A DNA stretch of 38,498 bases from Sphingopyxis indica (GTDB taxonomy: Bacteria > Pseudomonadota > Alphaproteobacteria > Sphingomonadales > Sphingomonadaceae), in assembly GCF_900188185.1 (NCBI RefSeq), contig NZ_FZPA01000022.1, positions 1 to 38,498 of the forward strand. The letters are read 5' to 3'. The position numbers were made by a program, and so were the translations under genes. Positions 1 to 9,558 of the stretch are shown piece after piece. Below the pieces are notes generated by a model. The model saw only the letters and a program-made list of their open reading frames with translations. It did not search any database and was not told the origin of the DNA. Numbering within the stretch: the first letter of the stretch is position 1; every line of letters starts with the position of its first letter.

Positions 1-84
1 CTTTGGTTCGTTGCAAAACCGCTGAATCAACGACTTGGGCGCGCGTCAAGCTAACCCGCTGACACCACTCAACTTAATTTCGGA
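1..84. other. Left-edge stretch without a gene
   Basis: No convincing coding region is seen. The stretch lies immediately downstream of the coiled-coil gene on the minus strand and is less GC-rich than the rest of the window. It could be the edge of an inserted element that shortened that gene, but no terminal repeat can be confirmed because the window begins here. Confidence 0.3.
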
Positions 85-1413
85 TCAGGCTCTAAAATCC
101 GATTTTTTGATGCCTTTGCGGGCGGACGGTGCGAGTGCCAAGCGGCCCGTGAAATTCGTGTCGCACCATTCAGAGAATGAATCCCAATCATCCGGGTCAA
201 CAATCTCGTCATCCGTATCATCGCCTCGGGACTTAAGCGCATTCTGCAACGTCTCAATCCTGACCCATGCGGCTTGGAGTTGCTTTTCTGCGGCTTCTGC
301 CCTGGCGCCTTCATCTGCCGCTAGATCGAAAGATTGATCAACTTCGCTTCGGAGTGCCTCGTTCTCCTTCTCCAAGGCTTGGCTGCGGCGATTAGCCGCC
401 TGCAATTGCTCGCTGTCCGTTGCCCCCGATGCTGCCTTTTGTTCTTGTTCGATGCGGAGCGCGGCGCTTCGAATCGTCGCGAAGGGAATGACATCTCGGC
501 CAAGCCGCGTGCGCCGCAGGCTGCTTCGCGCAATGGTAGATCTTATGTCTGCTTCTACAATGGTCTGATTTTTTTCAATGCCTTGAGACAGATAGAGGCG
601 ATGGTCGTGGGGATCGGCCAGATAATCGAATCCCGGATTATAGATTCTTACTGCCCCGTGAAAGGTAGAGAGCGATTTTTCGAAGGCGTCACTCAATAGA
701 TAGGTAAACTGGGCAGGAACGACTGCAATATGTGCGAGGCCGCAAAGGCGCATCGCAAGTTCGTTAACATCGACGAGGGCTCGATCAGGATATTCAGAGC
801 GCTCGTCCCCGGATGCAACGACAACAGGTAATCTTCGCGTCGAACATGTGAGCCACTCGATCAGCCTCTCGGCATCTGTCTTGTTATTGACCACGTGCGG
901 TCGGGTTTTAACGTAAAAATCATCATCGCAAAGGCCGCAATTGTCAGCGATTTGAAGAACCAATCCCGGCACCGAGGGCAGGATACTGATTTGATCTTCT
1001 GTCGAATTGACCAGCAGGCGGACGCCCAGAAGTGTCTCCTCGTCATCCCGCTGGCCAAGAGTGACTTCGGTGGACCACACTCTTCCCGGCACGGTCTTGT
1101 CAGGATCATCTCCTCGAACGGACCAGACTTTGCTGCTTTCGGCATCGACCCGCACTCCAAGAGTAGTCCGTCCCGCCGACAGCGTTTCGAATGCCAAACC
1201 TTCCCAAGCTTCCTGGGGCAGTGGCTGACCCGATCTCTTAGCGGCCCACTTTAGGATTTCCGTTCGGGCCTGCTCGAATGGTTGATCAACATCGTTTGGA
1301 ATTGTGCCGACAACACGAAGAATTTCCCGTTCCACGATGGCCCGAGGCTTGCGCGTTTTGAACGGCTCCAAGGCGGTCGCCATTGGACCGAGCGCATTCT
1401 TTGATAGTTTCAC
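85..1413 (-). CDS. Unrecognised coiled-coil protein
   Basis: The function is not recognised. The 442-residue product has a mixed N-terminal two-thirds with no motif I can name. A heptad-like Glu/Gln/Ala-rich coiled coil covers about residues 317-397, followed by an acidic linker (DDTDDEIVDPDDWD) and a short basic tail. The GTG at 1413 is chosen because a purine-rich GGGGGAAAGG lies just upstream; a TTG at 1440 would overlap cobT and has no such site. The gene follows cobT with a 13-nt gap on the same strand. Its GC content and codon choice look lower and more mixed than cobT, suggesting later acquisition. The C-terminus ends abruptly near the window edge, so truncation is possible. The reading frame is secure; the role is unknown. 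Confidence 0.75.
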   Translation of the reverse strand: MKLSKNALGPMATALEPFKTRKPRAIVEREILRVVGTIPNDVDQPFEQARTEILKWAAKRSGQPLPQEAWEGLAFETLSAGRTTLGVRVDAESSKVWSVRGDDPDKTVPGRVWSTEVTLGQRDDEETLLGVRLLVNSTEDQISILPSVPGLVLQIADNCGLCDDDFYVKTRPHVVNNKTDAERLIEWLTCSTRRLPVVVASGDERSEYPDRALVDVNELAMRLCGLAHIAVVPAQFTYLLSDAFEKSLSTFHGAVRIYNPGFDYLADPHDHRLYLSQGIEKNQTIVEADIRSTIARSSLRRTRLGRDVIPFATIRSAALRIEQEQKAASGATDSEQLQAANRRSQALEKENEALRSEVDQSFDLAADEGARAEAAEKQLQAAWVRIETLQNALKSRGDDTDDEIVDPDDWDSFSEWCDTNFTGRLALAPSARKGIKKSDFRA

Positions 1414-1426
1414 AGTCCTTTCCCCC

Positions 1427-3250
1427 TCAATCCACGTCAAACAGCCCCGCCAACTGCTCCACCATCGTCCCGCCCAATTGCTCGGCGTCCATGATCGTCA
1501 CCGCGCGGCTGTAGTAGCGCGTCACGTCATGCCCGATGCCGATCGCGCAGAGTTCGACCGGCGACTTGGTTTCGATCCATTCGATCACCTGGCGCAGATG
1601 CTGGTCGAGATAGGCGCCGTGATTGACCGACAGGGTGCTGTCGTCGACCGGCGCGCCGTCCGAGATCACCATCAGGATGCGGCGTTCCTCGGGGCGGTGG
1701 ACGATGCGGCTGTGTGCCCACATCAGCGCCTCGCCGTCGATATTTTCCTTGAGCAGACCTTCGCGCATCATCAGCCCGAGCGCGCGGCGCGCGCGGCGAT
1801 AGGGTTCGTCGGCGGGCTTGTAGATGATGTGGCGCAGATCGTTGAGGCGGCCGGGGTGCGCCGGGCGGCCCGCGGCGAGCCAGTCCTCGCGGCTCTGCCC
1901 GCCCTTCCACGTCCGCGTCGTGAAGCCGAGGATTTCGGTCTTCACGCCGCAACGTTCGAGCGTGCGCGCGAGGATGTCGGCGCTGATCGCGGCGATGCTG
2001 ATCGGCCGCCCGCGCATCGAACCGCTGTTGTCGAGGAGCAGGGTGACGACGGTGTCGCGAAAATCGGTGTCGCGCTCGATCTTGTAGCTTAGCGAGTGAC
2101 CGGGCGAGACGATGACGCGCGCGAGCCGCGCGGCGTCGAGCTGGCCTTCCTCCTGATCGAAATCCCACGCGCGGTTCTGCTGCGCCATCAGGCGGCGCTG
2201 GAGGCGGTTCGCGAGCTTGGTCACCGCGCCCTGCAGATGCGTCATCTGCTGGTCGAGATAGGCGCGCAGCCGCGTCAGCTCGTCGGCGTCGCACAGCTCG
2301 GTCGCGGCGATGATCTCGTCATGCTTTTCGGTGAAGCGGACATAATTGAAATCAGGAACGTCGGTCGGCAGGCGGTTGGGGCGGACAGGCAGCATCCCCT
2401 CGTCGCCTTCGCCGCCCATTTCGGGTTCGCCGTCGGCCTCCATTTCCTGTGCGTCGGGGTCGGTGTCGCCATCGTCGGCCTGGTCGCCGTCCATCTCGGC
2501 GCGCGCGTCGACCTGGCTTTCGCCGCTGCCGCCATCCTCGCTGTCCTGTTGTTCCTGGCTCTCTTCGGCCTCGGCCTCATCCTCCTCGCCGCCGTCCTCG
2601 GCGCCTTCCTCCAGCGGCTCGTCGCCGTGGATCAGGTCGAGGTGCTGGAGCGCGAGGCGCGCGGTCTGGGCGAAGGCCGCCTGATCGTCGAGCAGCATCG
2701 ACAGCGCGGTGAGGTCGGCGCCGGCGTCCTGATTGATCCACTCGCGGACCATCGACAGGCCGGTCTCGGTGCCCTGCGGCGAGGTCTCGCCGGTCAGCGC
2801 CTCGCGCAGCATCAGCTCGAGCGCGGTCGAGACCGGCACCTCGTCGCGGCTCTGCGCGCGGCTGATCGGGTCGCTGCGCATCCGCATCGCGAGGCTCGCC
2901 GACAGGTTGGTGCGCATCCCCGCCATGTTGCGCGCGCCGAGCGCCTCGATCCGCGCGCGCTCCATCGCATCGAACGCGGCGGCGGCGAGCGGCTCGGACG
3001 GGCGCGCCGCGGCGTGGAGCTTTTCGCTGTGGTGCTTCATCCGCAGCGCATAGCCGTCGGCGAAGCCGCGCGCCTCGGCGACCTGTTCGCGCGGCAGGGT
3101 GCGCGACGGGGTGGGCACCTTGATCGCCTTGCCGATCTGCGCCGGCGCGTCGGCGGTGAAGCCGACCTCGACCTCTGCATCGCGGGTGACCGCGCGCGCG
3201 ACGCTCGACAGCGCGGTTTTCAGGTCGTCGAGGGGGGTGGGGCTCGTCAT
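1427..3250 (-). CDS. cobT: Cobaltochelatase subunit CobT
   Basis: CobT is a component of the aerobic, ATP-dependent cobaltochelatase CobNST, which inserts cobalt into hydrogenobyrinate a,c-diamide in the cytoplasm. The 607-residue protein has a helical N-terminal domain (about 1-205) and a very acidic Asp/Glu linker (about 209-285). A C-terminal von Willebrand A domain carries the MIDAS motif DNSGS at 407-411 and a later [10 protein letters not shown] segment. This order and length fit the family. The ATG at 3250 overlaps the stop of the upstream lipoprotein gene (ATGA), so translation is probably coupled. CobS, its AAA+ partner, lies one gene upstream. No CobN or other cobalamin gene is in the window, so a different metal-chelatase-like or chaperone role cannot be excluded. 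Confidence 0.93.
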   Translation of the reverse strand: MTSPTPLDDLKTALSSVARAVTRDAEVEVGFTADAPAQIGKAIKVPTPSRTLPREQVAEARGFADGYALRMKHHSEKLHAAARPSEPLAAAAFDAMERARIEALGARNMAGMRTNLSASLAMRMRSDPISRAQSRDEVPVSTALELMLREALTGETSPQGTETGLSMVREWINQDAGADLTALSMLLDDQAAFAQTARLALQHLDLIHGDEPLEEGAEDGGEEDEAEAEESQEQQDSEDGGSGESQVDARAEMDGDQADDGDTDPDAQEMEADGEPEMGGEGDEGMLPVRPNRLPTDVPDFNYVRFTEKHDEIIAATELCDADELTRLRAYLDQQMTHLQGAVTKLANRLQRRLMAQQNRAWDFDQEEGQLDAARLARVIVSPGHSLSYKIERDTDFRDTVVTLLLDNSGSMRGRPISIAAISADILARTLERCGVKTEILGFTTRTWKGGQSREDWLAAGRPAHPGRLNDLRHIIYKPADEPYRRARRALGLMMREGLLKENIDGEALMWAHSRIVHRPEERRILMVISDGAPVDDSTLSVNHGAYLDQHLRQVIEWIETKSPVELCAIGIGHDVTRYYSRAVTIMDAEQLGGTMVEQLAGLFDVD

Positions 3251-4437
3251 GGCGTTTCGGCTTCGGCGTTACGGTGGCAGATGGTTTCGTCCATCTCCTT
3301 GGGCATGGACGGGTCGGGAAGCAAGCGGAAGACGTGGCGCCAGCGCGTCGGGCTGCGCTCGGGCCGCGTCCTTTTGCCTGCTATCACAGCGATGAAGTCG
3401 CGGCACGCCGCGGCGCTCAGCAGGAAATTGCTGTGGCCGGTCGTGCCGCGCGATACATCGGTGGTGTCGATCACGGTGAGCCCCGGAATCGCATCGGGGT
3501 AGCAGCGTTCGGGCAGGCCTTCGGCCTTCAGTTCGGCAGCCTCGAACGGATCGAAACAATAGGGCGAGCCGAGCCGCGGATAGCCGTGGAGCGCGCGCGA
3601 CGCCGCAAGCGCCTTGTCTTTCAGCGACACATAGAGGGTGATGCGCCGGTCGCGCGCGACCTTTGCGGGCGCCAGCACGCCATCCGAAATATCGCGCTCG
3701 AACGTCTCGCGGTCGATGTCGGGCGAGGCGAGGATGATGTTCGAGATATTGCGGCTGTCGGCGCTCGGCGCGGCGCGGTCGACATAGGCGATCGCCGGAA
3801 CGACGAGCCGCGCGCCGAGCGAATGCGACACGATCACCACTTCCCTGACCCATGGCTGTTCGGCGAGCGCCTTCAGAAAGTCGCGGAAGTTGCGGACGTC
3901 GTGATACATGTTCGTCTCGTCGACCGCATAGCCGAGCACATCGTGCTGCGACGGCCAGCTATAGGCGATTACCGGCCCCTCGAACCCGGTCATCCGCGCG
4001 ATCTGCGCCGCATCCTTGGTCGTGGTCTCGAAACTTTCGCGATAGCCGTGGACATAGAGCAGCACGCGGCCGTGCCGCCTGTCGGTTTCGGCCTGCAAGG
4101 CGCGCCACCAGTCGCTCTGGTCTTGCAGCGCGAGCGGCGTGCGAAAGCGCTCTTTGCCACCCACTTTGACGTCGCGCGGCGCCGCAAAGCGGCCATAGCG
4201 CACCCGGTCGCCGCGATAGCTGAGCAGCTCGATGTCGGCGGTCCGGCAATCGGGCAGGCGGCTGGTGACGAAGAACAGCGGCAGCGCCGCGCCATCGACC
4301 GGCGCGCCGGCTTGGGGCGTACAGCGCGGGTCGGCGACATAGTCGGCATGGCGGACCTTGCCGTAATCGACCCCCGAAATGCAGCCCGACAGAAGCATGA
4401 TGACTGGCAGGGCTATCCACCGAAAATGCCGCTTCAT
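3247..4437 (-). CDS. Lipoprotein alpha/beta hydrolase (DUF900-like)
   Basis: This is a 396-residue predicted lipoprotein esterase or lipase of the DUF900 (COG4782) type. An N-terminal signal peptide ends in the lipobox LSGC with Cys19, so the mature protein should be anchored in the envelope. The hydrolase core shows VHGYRESF (oxyanion region) and the nucleophile elbow SHSLGA; a plausible late His lies in TTGHSNF. The substrate is unknown. It sits between cobS and cobT and overlaps cobT by 4 nt. This is an odd place for an envelope protein, so the arrangement may reflect conserved operon structure rather than shared function. Confidence in the fold is high and in the substrate nil. Confidence 0.85.
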   Translation of the reverse strand: MKRHFRWIALPVIMLLSGCISGVDYGKVRHADYVADPRCTPQAGAPVDGAALPLFFVTSRLPDCRTADIELLSYRGDRVRYGRFAAPRDVKVGGKERFRTPLALQDQSDWWRALQAETDRRHGRVLLYVHGYRESFETTTKDAAQIARMTGFEGPVIAYSWPSQHDVLGYAVDETNMYHDVRNFRDFLKALAEQPWVREVVIVSHSLGARLVVPAIAYVDRAAPSADSRNISNIILASPDIDRETFERDISDGVLAPAKVARDRRITLYVSLKDKALAASRALHGYPRLGSPYCFDPFEAAELKAEGLPERCYPDAIPGLTVIDTTDVSRGTTGHSNFLLSAAACRDFIAVIAGKRTRPERSPTRWRHVFRLLPDPSMPKEMDETICHRNAEAETP

Positions 4438-4492
4438 GCCGCTGCCTCACCCCCTCCGCTGCGGTTAACGCGCAAGCGCGTAAGTCTCGCTG

Positions 4493-4513
4493 CCTCCCCC
4501 ATCGAGGGGGAGG
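4493..4513. repeat. Short G/C palindrome between cobS and hydrolase gene
   Basis: CCTCCCCC and GGGGGAGG form 8-bp inverted arms around a 5-nt loop. It belongs to the same G-rich palindrome style seen in the suf region. It could act as an RNA hairpin between cobS and the downstream gene, but no U-tract follows, so it is not a classical terminator. Confidence 0.7.
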
Positions 4514-4532
4514 GGAGAGTGGCGCGGGGGCC

Positions 4533-5522
4533 TCACTTGCCGATGACGCCTTCGGGCAGATCCTCGCCAAACACGCGCTGATAATATTCGGCGACGATCA
4601 TCCGCTCGGCCTCGTCGCATTTGTTGAGGAAGGACAGGCGGAAGGCGAAGCCGATATTGTTGAAGATCGCGGCATTTTGTGCCCAGCTGATTACCGTGCG
4701 CGGGCTCATCACGGTCGAAATGTCGCCGTTGATGAAACCCTGACGCGTCAGGTCGGCGACCTTGACCATATTCTCGACCGTCTTTTCGTCGGCCGCGGGC
4801 ACTTTGGCGAGGATGATCGCGCTTTCGGTCGCGGCGGGCAGATAGTTCAAGGTAACGACGATGTTCCAGCGGTCCATCTGGCCCTGATTGATCTGCTGCG
4901 TGCCGTGATAGAGGCCGCTCGTGTCGCCGAGGCCGACGGTGTTCGCGGTCGAGAAGAGGCGGAAATTGGGGTTCGGGCGGATGACGCGATTCTGGTCGAG
5001 CAGCGTCAGCTTGCCTTCGGCCTCGAGCACGCGCTGGATCACGAACATCACGTCGGGGCGGCCCGCGTCATATTCGTCGAAGACGAGCGCGGTCGGCGTC
5101 TGTAATGCCCAGGGGAGCAGGCCTTCGCGGAACTCGGTGACCTGCTGCCCGTCGCGCAGCACGATCGCGTCGCGGCCGACGAGGTCGATGCGGCTGATAT
5201 GCGCGTCGAGGTTGACGCGGATGCACGGCCATTTGAGGCGCGCCGCCACCTGTTCGATATGCGTCGACTTGCCGGTGCCGTGATAGCCCTGAACCATCAC
5301 GCGGCGGTTGTATTTGAAGCCCGCGAGGATCGCGAGGGTCGTGTCGCCGTCGAAGACATAGGCAGGATCGAGGTCGGGAACGCGCTCGTCGGCCTCGCTG
5401 AATGCGGGGACAGTCATGTCGATATCGACGCCGAACATCTCGCGCGCATCGACCTCGGTATCGGGTGCCGCGAGGAGCGTCGAACCATGATGGTCGGGGA
5501 GGCTGTTCGGGATATCGGTCAT
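4533..5522 (-). CDS. cobS: Cobaltochelatase AAA+ ATPase CobS
   Basis: CobS is the AAA+ ATPase subunit that forms a ring with CobT and powers metal insertion by CobN. The 329-residue protein shows Walker [10 protein letters not shown] at 79-87 and Walker B ALVFDE at 145-150. A sensor-like region follows ([17 protein letters not shown]). Length and motifs match the family closely. The ATG at 5522 gives the expected N-terminus with the conserved MFGVDID and [11 protein letters not shown] stretches. The gene is on the same strand as, and upstream of, the lipoprotein hydrolase and cobT, so the three are probably one transcript. The gap to the SnoaL-like gene upstream is about 90 nt. Confidence 0.95.
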   Translation of the reverse strand: MTDIPNSLPDHHGSTLLAAPDTEVDAREMFGVDIDMTVPAFSEADERVPDLDPAYVFDGDTTLAILAGFKYNRRVMVQGYHGTGKSTHIEQVAARLKWPCIRVNLDAHISRIDLVGRDAIVLRDGQQVTEFREGLLPWALQTPTALVFDEYDAGRPDVMFVIQRVLEAEGKLTLLDQNRVIRPNPNFRLFSTANTVGLGDTSGLYHGTQQINQGQMDRWNIVVTLNYLPAATESAIILAKVPAADEKTVENMVKVADLTRQGFINGDISTVMSPRTVISWAQNAAIFNNIGFAFRLSFLNKCDEAERMIVAEYYQRVFGEDLPEGVIGK

Positions 5523-5613
5523 GGCAATCGGTCCAACACAGACAGGGAGAGTCGGCGCCCGGCGGCGCGTCGGCTAGCCGGTATAGCCATGGGTTGCGCC
5601 TTGCAACGCCTTT

Positions 5614-6051
5614 TCAGACGATGCCGAGCGCGCGGAGCACCGCCGACTGGTCGTAATAGGGCCGCTCGCAGACGATCCGGTCGCTGCCCGGCGCAAATTC
5701 GAAACTTGCCGCCATGCGGATGCGGAACGCCTTGCCGGTCGGCTCGATCGTGCGCAGGCCGAGCTTCAGCGGACCCAGATGCGTTCCCGTCAGCCAGAAT
5801 TCGACGAGCACCGTGTCGTGCTCGCCATCGGCGGCGATCGCGATGATCTCGTTCGCCTGGTCGGGAAAGGGTTCGCGCGACATCGCGAAATAGGAGCGGA
5901 CCGCCGCTTCGCCGTCGAACACGGTGCCGGGGCCCATCAGCTCGTAACGCGGATGGTCGAAGGTCGCGAGGACGCCGTCCCAATCGTGCGTGATCTCGAG
6001 CGCCATATGGCGTTTCACCGTCTCGATCCGCCGGTCGTCGAGGTCCGCCAT
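5614..6051 (-). CDS. SnoaL/NTF2-like protein
   Basis: The 145-residue protein has the cone-shaped SnoaL/NTF2-like fold signature: an N-terminal helix with HDWDGVLATFDHPRYELMGPG, then VRSYFAMSREPFPD, and a beta-rich second half with GTHLGPL. Members act as small polyketide cyclases, isomerases or simple ligand-binding proteins; no substrate can be inferred here. The ATG at 6051 is preceded by AGGAGG at a 6-nt spacing, which rules out the longer frame that runs upstream into the J-domain gene. It lies 10 nt downstream of that gene and may be co-transcribed with it. Confidence 0.8.
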   Translation of the reverse strand: MADLDDRRIETVKRHMALEITHDWDGVLATFDHPRYELMGPGTVFDGEAAVRSYFAMSREPFPDQANEIIAIAADGEHDTVLVEFWLTGTHLGPLKLGLRTIEPTGKAFRIRMAASFEFAPGSDRIVCERPYYDQSAVLRALGIV

Positions 6052-6061
6052 CGCCCGCCTC

Positions 6062-6652
6062 CTATGCGAAAACGCCATTCTTCCGCAAAAGCTGATAGGC
6101 TGCAACCACTTCGCCGAGCCGCGTTTCATAGCTGCGGTCGCCGCCGTTGCGGTCGGGGTGATATTTGCGCACCAGATCGCTGTAGCGGCGACGCAGCGCC
6201 GAACGATGGGCGCCTGCTTCGAGCCCCAGCACCTGCATCGCGCGATGCTCCTCGGCGGTGAAGCGCGGATCATTCGCTTCGCGCCGCGCCTGATCCATCC
6301 GCTGACGGAAGCGCGCGCCGAGCGCATCCATAGGGTCTTTGAAATCGGCCCAGCGCGGCGGCAGGTCGGCGCTTCCCGCGGCGCGAAAGGCGCGGCTTTC
6401 GGTTTCCCAGCCCGAGGTCGGCGACTGGGCGGCGAAAATCTGGTCGGCGCTCATGCCCTCGAAATAATTATAGCCCGCGTTGAACTCGCGGACATGGTCG
6501 AGGCACAGCCAGCGGTAGGGCGGCGGCCCGTCGGGCGAGCGGTGGCGCGAAGCGGGCGCACGGAATTCGCCGGGCGCGTCGCAGCCCGGCATGTCGCACT
6601 GCGCCTCGCGGGGCACGCGGCCGTGGAATCGGTTGGGGCGGGGGCTTGTCAT
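6062..6652 (-). CDS. C-terminal J-domain protein
   Basis: The 196-residue protein has its J-domain at the C-terminus. The diagnostic HPD is at 165-167 within LVRKYHPDRNGG, and a helix IV-like YQLLRKNGVF closes the protein. J-domains stimulate Hsp70 (DnaK) ATPase activity. The N-terminal half has Cys20/Cys24 and Cys50/His53 arranged like a small metal-binding site, plus conserved Trp/Tyr residues. The ATG at 6652 follows GGGAGGAA at a suitable distance; a longer start would run antisense into bolA. It is divergently transcribed from bolA across about 28 bp. The client process is unknown; linkage to cobS is conserved in related genomes as far as I recall. Confidence 0.88.
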   Translation of the reverse strand: MTSPRPNRFHGRVPREAQCDMPGCDAPGEFRAPASRHRSPDGPPPYRWLCLDHVREFNAGYNYFEGMSADQIFAAQSPTSGWETESRAFRAAGSADLPPRWADFKDPMDALGARFRQRMDQARREANDPRFTAEEHRAMQVLGLEAGAHRSALRRRYSDLVRKYHPDRNGGDRSYETRLGEVVAAYQLLRKNGVFA

Positions 6653-6680
6653 AGTCGTCGTTCCTCCCCAACATGGGGGC

Positions 6681-6959
6681 ATGGCGGAAAAAGGTCCAGT
6701 GCAACGCGAAATGGAAGGGCTGCTCGCCGCGGCCTTTCCGGGCGCGAATATCACCCTCAGCAACGACAGCGCGCAGCATCGCGGTCATGCCGGTGACGAC
6801 GGCAGCGGCGAATCGCATTTCAGCCTGCTCATCATATGGGACGGCTTTGCAGGGCAAAACCGCGTTGCGCGGCAGCGGCTGGTGAACAGGGCGCTCGGCG
6901 ACCTGCCGGGCCAGCGCGTTCACGCGCTCGCGATCAAGGCGCTCACGCCGGGGGAATAG
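6681..6959 (+). CDS. BolA family protein
   Basis: This 92-residue protein matches the BolA/IbaG fold, with an N-terminal helix, a central [27 protein letters not shown] segment and a C-terminal [12 protein letters not shown]. BolA proteins pair with monothiol glutaredoxins and take part in Fe-S cluster trafficking or regulation. The conserved His in SHF and a late His fit cluster coordination. The ATG at 6681 lies after a weak GGGGG site. It starts a plus-strand group with the DUF2200 gene 11 nt downstream. No glutaredoxin gene is adjacent in the window, although in many alphaproteobacteria one is nearby. Confidence 0.88.
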   Translation: MAEKGPVQREMEGLLAAAFPGANITLSNDSAQHRGHAGDDGSGESHFSLLIIWDGFAGQNRVARQRLVNRALGDLPGQRVHALAIKALTPGE

Positions 6960-6970
6960 GAGGAGCGGCC

Positions 6971-7327
6971 GTGGACGAGCATCGCGTTTACAAATACAGC
7001 TTTGCGAGCGTCTATCCGCATTATGTGACCAAGGCGGAGCGCAAGGGGCGGACGAAGGCCGAGGTCGATGCGATCATTTGCTGGCTTACGGGTTATAGCC
7101 AGCAGCAACTCGACGATCAGATCGCGGCCAAAACCGACCTCAAGGGCTTTTTTAGCGATGCGCCCGCGCTGAATCCGGCCCGCGACCAGATCAAGGGCGT
7201 GATCTGCGGCATCCGTGTCGAGGAGATCGAGGAACCGCTGATGCGCGAGATCCGTTATCTCGACAAGCTGATCGACGAATTGGCGCGAGGCAGGAAGATG
7301 GAAAAAATCTTGCGGACCGCCGCATAG
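6971..7327 (+). CDS. DUF2200 family protein
   Basis: The 118-residue protein is a clear DUF2200 member: [20 protein letters not shown] at the start, ICWLTGY, a DAPALNP segment, and a conserved [20 protein letters not shown] near the end. No biochemical function is established for the family to my knowledge. The GTG start at 6971 is supported by AGGAGG 8 nt upstream, overlapping the bolA stop region; an upstream in-frame start would overlap bolA extensively. Pirin follows after 14 nt, so bolA, this gene and pirin are probably one transcript. Confidence 0.88.
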   Translation: MDEHRVYKYSFASVYPHYVTKAERKGRTKAEVDAIICWLTGYSQQQLDDQIAAKTDLKGFFSDAPALNPARDQIKGVICGIRVEEIEEPLMREIRYLDKLIDELARGRKMEKILRTAA

Positions 7328-7341
7328 GAAAGGCTTTGCCG

Positions 7342-8226
7342 ATGTTCACCGTCATCACCCCCTCGACCCACGACATCGGCGCTTTCGACGTCCGGCGGAC
7401 GCTGCCCGACAAGGCGCGCACGATGGTCGGCCCCTTCATCTTCGTCGACCAGTTCGGGCCGGCGCATTTCGACATCGGGCAGGGGATGGACGTGCGCCCG
7501 CATCCGCACATCAATCTTGCGACCGTCACCTATCTGTTCGAAGGCGCGATCGACCATCGCGACAACCTCGGCACCTATGCGACGATCCGTCCCGGCGCGT
7601 GCAACCTGATGACTGCGGGCAGCGGCATCGTCCATTCGGAGCGCACCCCCGCCGCCGAGCGCGCGACCGGTTCGGCGATCTCGGGGATGCAGACCTGGCT
7701 CGCGCTGCCCGACGGCAAGGAAGAGATCGCCCCCGCGTTCGAACATGCTGCGAAGGAGGAGTTGCCGCTGATCGAGGATGGCGGCGTGTCGGCGCGCGTC
7801 ATCATGGGCAGCCTGTGGGGTGCGACCTCGCCGATCACCCAGCATGCCGCGACCATCTATGCCGACATTTTGATGAAGGCGGGCGCCAGCATCCCGATCG
7901 AGGCCGAAGCCGACGAGCGCGCGGTGCTCGTCGCGATCGGCGATGCGAGTCTCGACGGCGAGCCGCTCGTGCGCCACAGCCTCTATATATTGAAACCCGG
8001 CGAGGCGATGACGCTGCGTGCGGCGAGCGACGCGCGCGTGATGCTGCTCGGCGGGGAAGCCTTTTCGACCCCGCGCCATTTGTGGTGGAATTTCGTCAGC
8101 TCGTCGCGCGACCGCATCAATGCGGCGAAGCAGGACTGGAAGGACGGCAAATTCCCGCTCGTTCCCGGCGACAGCGAGGAATATATCCCGCTGCCGGGAA
8201 TGCCGACGACGCCGGCCTATCCGTGA
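7342..8226 (+). CDS. Pirin family protein
   Basis: The 294-residue protein is a bicupin of the pirin family. The N-terminal cupin carries the metal-ligand pattern HPHINLATVTYLFEG, a downstream His in DHRDN, and HSE in GSGIVHSERTP. This matches the three-His one-Glu iron site of pirins. Members include quercetin 2,3-dioxygenases and redox-sensing regulators; the substrate here is unknown. The ATG at 7342 is preferred over an upstream TTG because AGGAAAGG is 8 nt before it. The gene ends just before a large composite inverted repeat. Confidence 0.92.
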   Translation: MFTVITPSTHDIGAFDVRRTLPDKARTMVGPFIFVDQFGPAHFDIGQGMDVRPHPHINLATVTYLFEGAIDHRDNLGTYATIRPGACNLMTAGSGIVHSERTPAAERATGSAISGMQTWLALPDGKEEIAPAFEHAAKEELPLIEDGGVSARVIMGSLWGATSPITQHAATIYADILMKAGASIPIEAEADERAVLVAIGDASLDGEPLVRHSLYILKPGEAMTLRAASDARVMLLGGEAFSTPRHLWWNFVSSSRDRINAAKQDWKDGKFPLVPGDSEEYIPLPGMPTTPAYP

Positions 8227-8230
8227 TTTG

Positions 8231-8506
8231 CGTGCAGAGGCGCGGAGATTTGGGTTCACGCGGAGACGCGGAGACGCGTAGAGCGTTTGTGTGCTCCCGC
8301 GAAGGCGGGAGCCCATCTCCAGACGGCTCCATGTTGAACCGGCAGGAGATGGGTCCCCGCCTTCGCGGGGACACACGATCAGGCGCAAACTCGATCACGT
8401 CACGACGTTTGGGAAAGAGGGCCGCTTCGCGGCGAGTGCCATTTCTCCGCGCCTCCGCGTCTCCGCGTGAATCTCTTCGAACGGCGCTCTCTGCGCCTCT
8501 GCGCGC
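8231..8506. repeat. Composite nested inverted-repeat element
   Basis: A stretch of about 275 bp with no gene. Outer arms (8231-8279 and 8451-8506) are imperfect inverted repeats built on CACGCGGAGACGCGGAGACG and its complement. Inside are two tight palindromes, GCTCCCGC/GCGGGAGC at 8293-8312 and GTCCCCGC/GCGGGGAC at 8353-8372. These are themselves joined by inverted CCCATCTCC/GGAGATGGG. The layout suggests one palindromic element nested within another, non-coding and MITE-like. Confidence 0.8.
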
Positions 8507-8594
8507 AATAATCATTCCGCCCGGCCCAACGGGCTTGCCAGACGCGACAAACCCGGCCACCTTCGTTGCGAATTGAAACCAATAGGAGCGGGTG

Positions 8595-9530
8595 ATGAGC
8601 GGCGATTTCGAGCAGCGGCGGGTGACGCTTTCGACCGGGGTCGAACTTGATGTCGTGGATATGGGGCCGACGGATGCGCCCGCGCTGATCTTTCTCCACG
8701 GCTTTCCCGAATCGCACCGCACCTGGCGCCATCAATTGCCGCATTTCGCGGAGCGCTTCCGCTGCATCGCCCCCGACCAGCGCGGTTATCGCGGCTCGTC
8801 GAAGCCGCAGGAGGTCGAAGCCTATACCCCCGACAAGCTGATCGCCGACATTTTCGCGCTCGCCGACGCGCTCGATGTGGGACAGTTCACGATCGTCGGG
8901 CACGACTGGGGCGGGGCGATCGCGTGGGGCGTTGCGCTCGGCGGCCAGCCGGGCGGGCTGCATCCGCAATGGGCGGGCAGGGTCACCCGCGCGGTGATCG
9001 CCAATGCGCCGCATCCCGCGATCTTCCAGCGGCTGCTCGCGACCAATGCCGAGCAGCGCGAGGCGAGCCAATATATCCGCATCTTTCGCGATCCCGCGAG
9101 CGACGCGCTGATCGAGGAACAGGGGATTGCGGGCCTGCTTGCCAAAGCCTTTGCCGGCCGCGTGCCGAGCGGCGGTATCCAGCCGCCCGAGGAAATCGCC
9201 CGATTGCTGAAGGATTGGGAAAATCGCGATGCCTGCCGCGCGATGATCAACTGGTATCGCGCCTCGCCGGCCGATGTGCCGCCGATGGATGCGCCCTACG
9301 CCGAGCCGCCGGCCATGCCCTTTCCGAAGCTGACCATCCCGACGCTGGTCGTCTGGGCGCTCGACGATGTCGCGCTCCCCGCCTGCAATCTTGACGGGCT
9401 CGACGAATTGGTCCCCAATGCGACGATCGTCAAGGTGCCGGGCTGCGGCCATTTCGTGCCGTGGGAGGCGCCGGACCGGGTCAATGCGGCGATGGACGAA
9501 TTTTTAGAAAGGACGGCGGTTCCCGCCTAG
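8595..9530 (+). CDS. Epoxide hydrolase-like alpha/beta hydrolase
   Basis: The 311-residue cytoplasmic enzyme has the epoxide hydrolase/haloalkane dehalogenase pattern. The HGFPE oxyanion motif is at 35-39, and the nucleophile elbow GHDWGG has Asp104 as nucleophile. There is a lid region with QYIRIFR and NWYR tyrosines, and a catalytic His in CGHFVPWEAP at 286. The Asp nucleophile and HGFPE favour epoxide hydrolase over lipase. The ATG at 8595 is chosen because AGGAG lies 6 nt upstream. It stands alone between two repeat elements. The natural substrate is unknown. Confidence 0.88.
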   Translation: MSGDFEQRRVTLSTGVELDVVDMGPTDAPALIFLHGFPESHRTWRHQLPHFAERFRCIAPDQRGYRGSSKPQEVEAYTPDKLIADIFALADALDVGQFTIVGHDWGGAIAWGVALGGQPGGLHPQWAGRVTRAVIANAPHPAIFQRLLATNAEQREASQYIRIFRDPASDALIEEQGIAGLLAKAFAGRVPSGGIQPPEEIARLLKDWENRDACRAMINWYRASPADVPPMDAPYAEPPAMPFPKLTIPTLVVWALDDVALPACNLDGLDELVPNATIVKVPGCGHFVPWEAPDRVNAAMDEFLERTAVPA

Positions 9531-9558
9531 ATCAGCGAGCCTTAAATCTGCACCGTTT

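Noticed and set aside
1..60. A resemblance to an insertion-sequence end (GGTTCGTTGCAAAAC)
   Set aside because: It is only a loose likeness to IS6-type ends, and without the other end or a transposase it cannot be supported.
8254..8282. Possible short CRISPR-like direct repeats (GGAGACGC)
   Set aside because: The units are adjacent with no unique spacers and belong to the arm of an inverted repeat; no cas gene is present.
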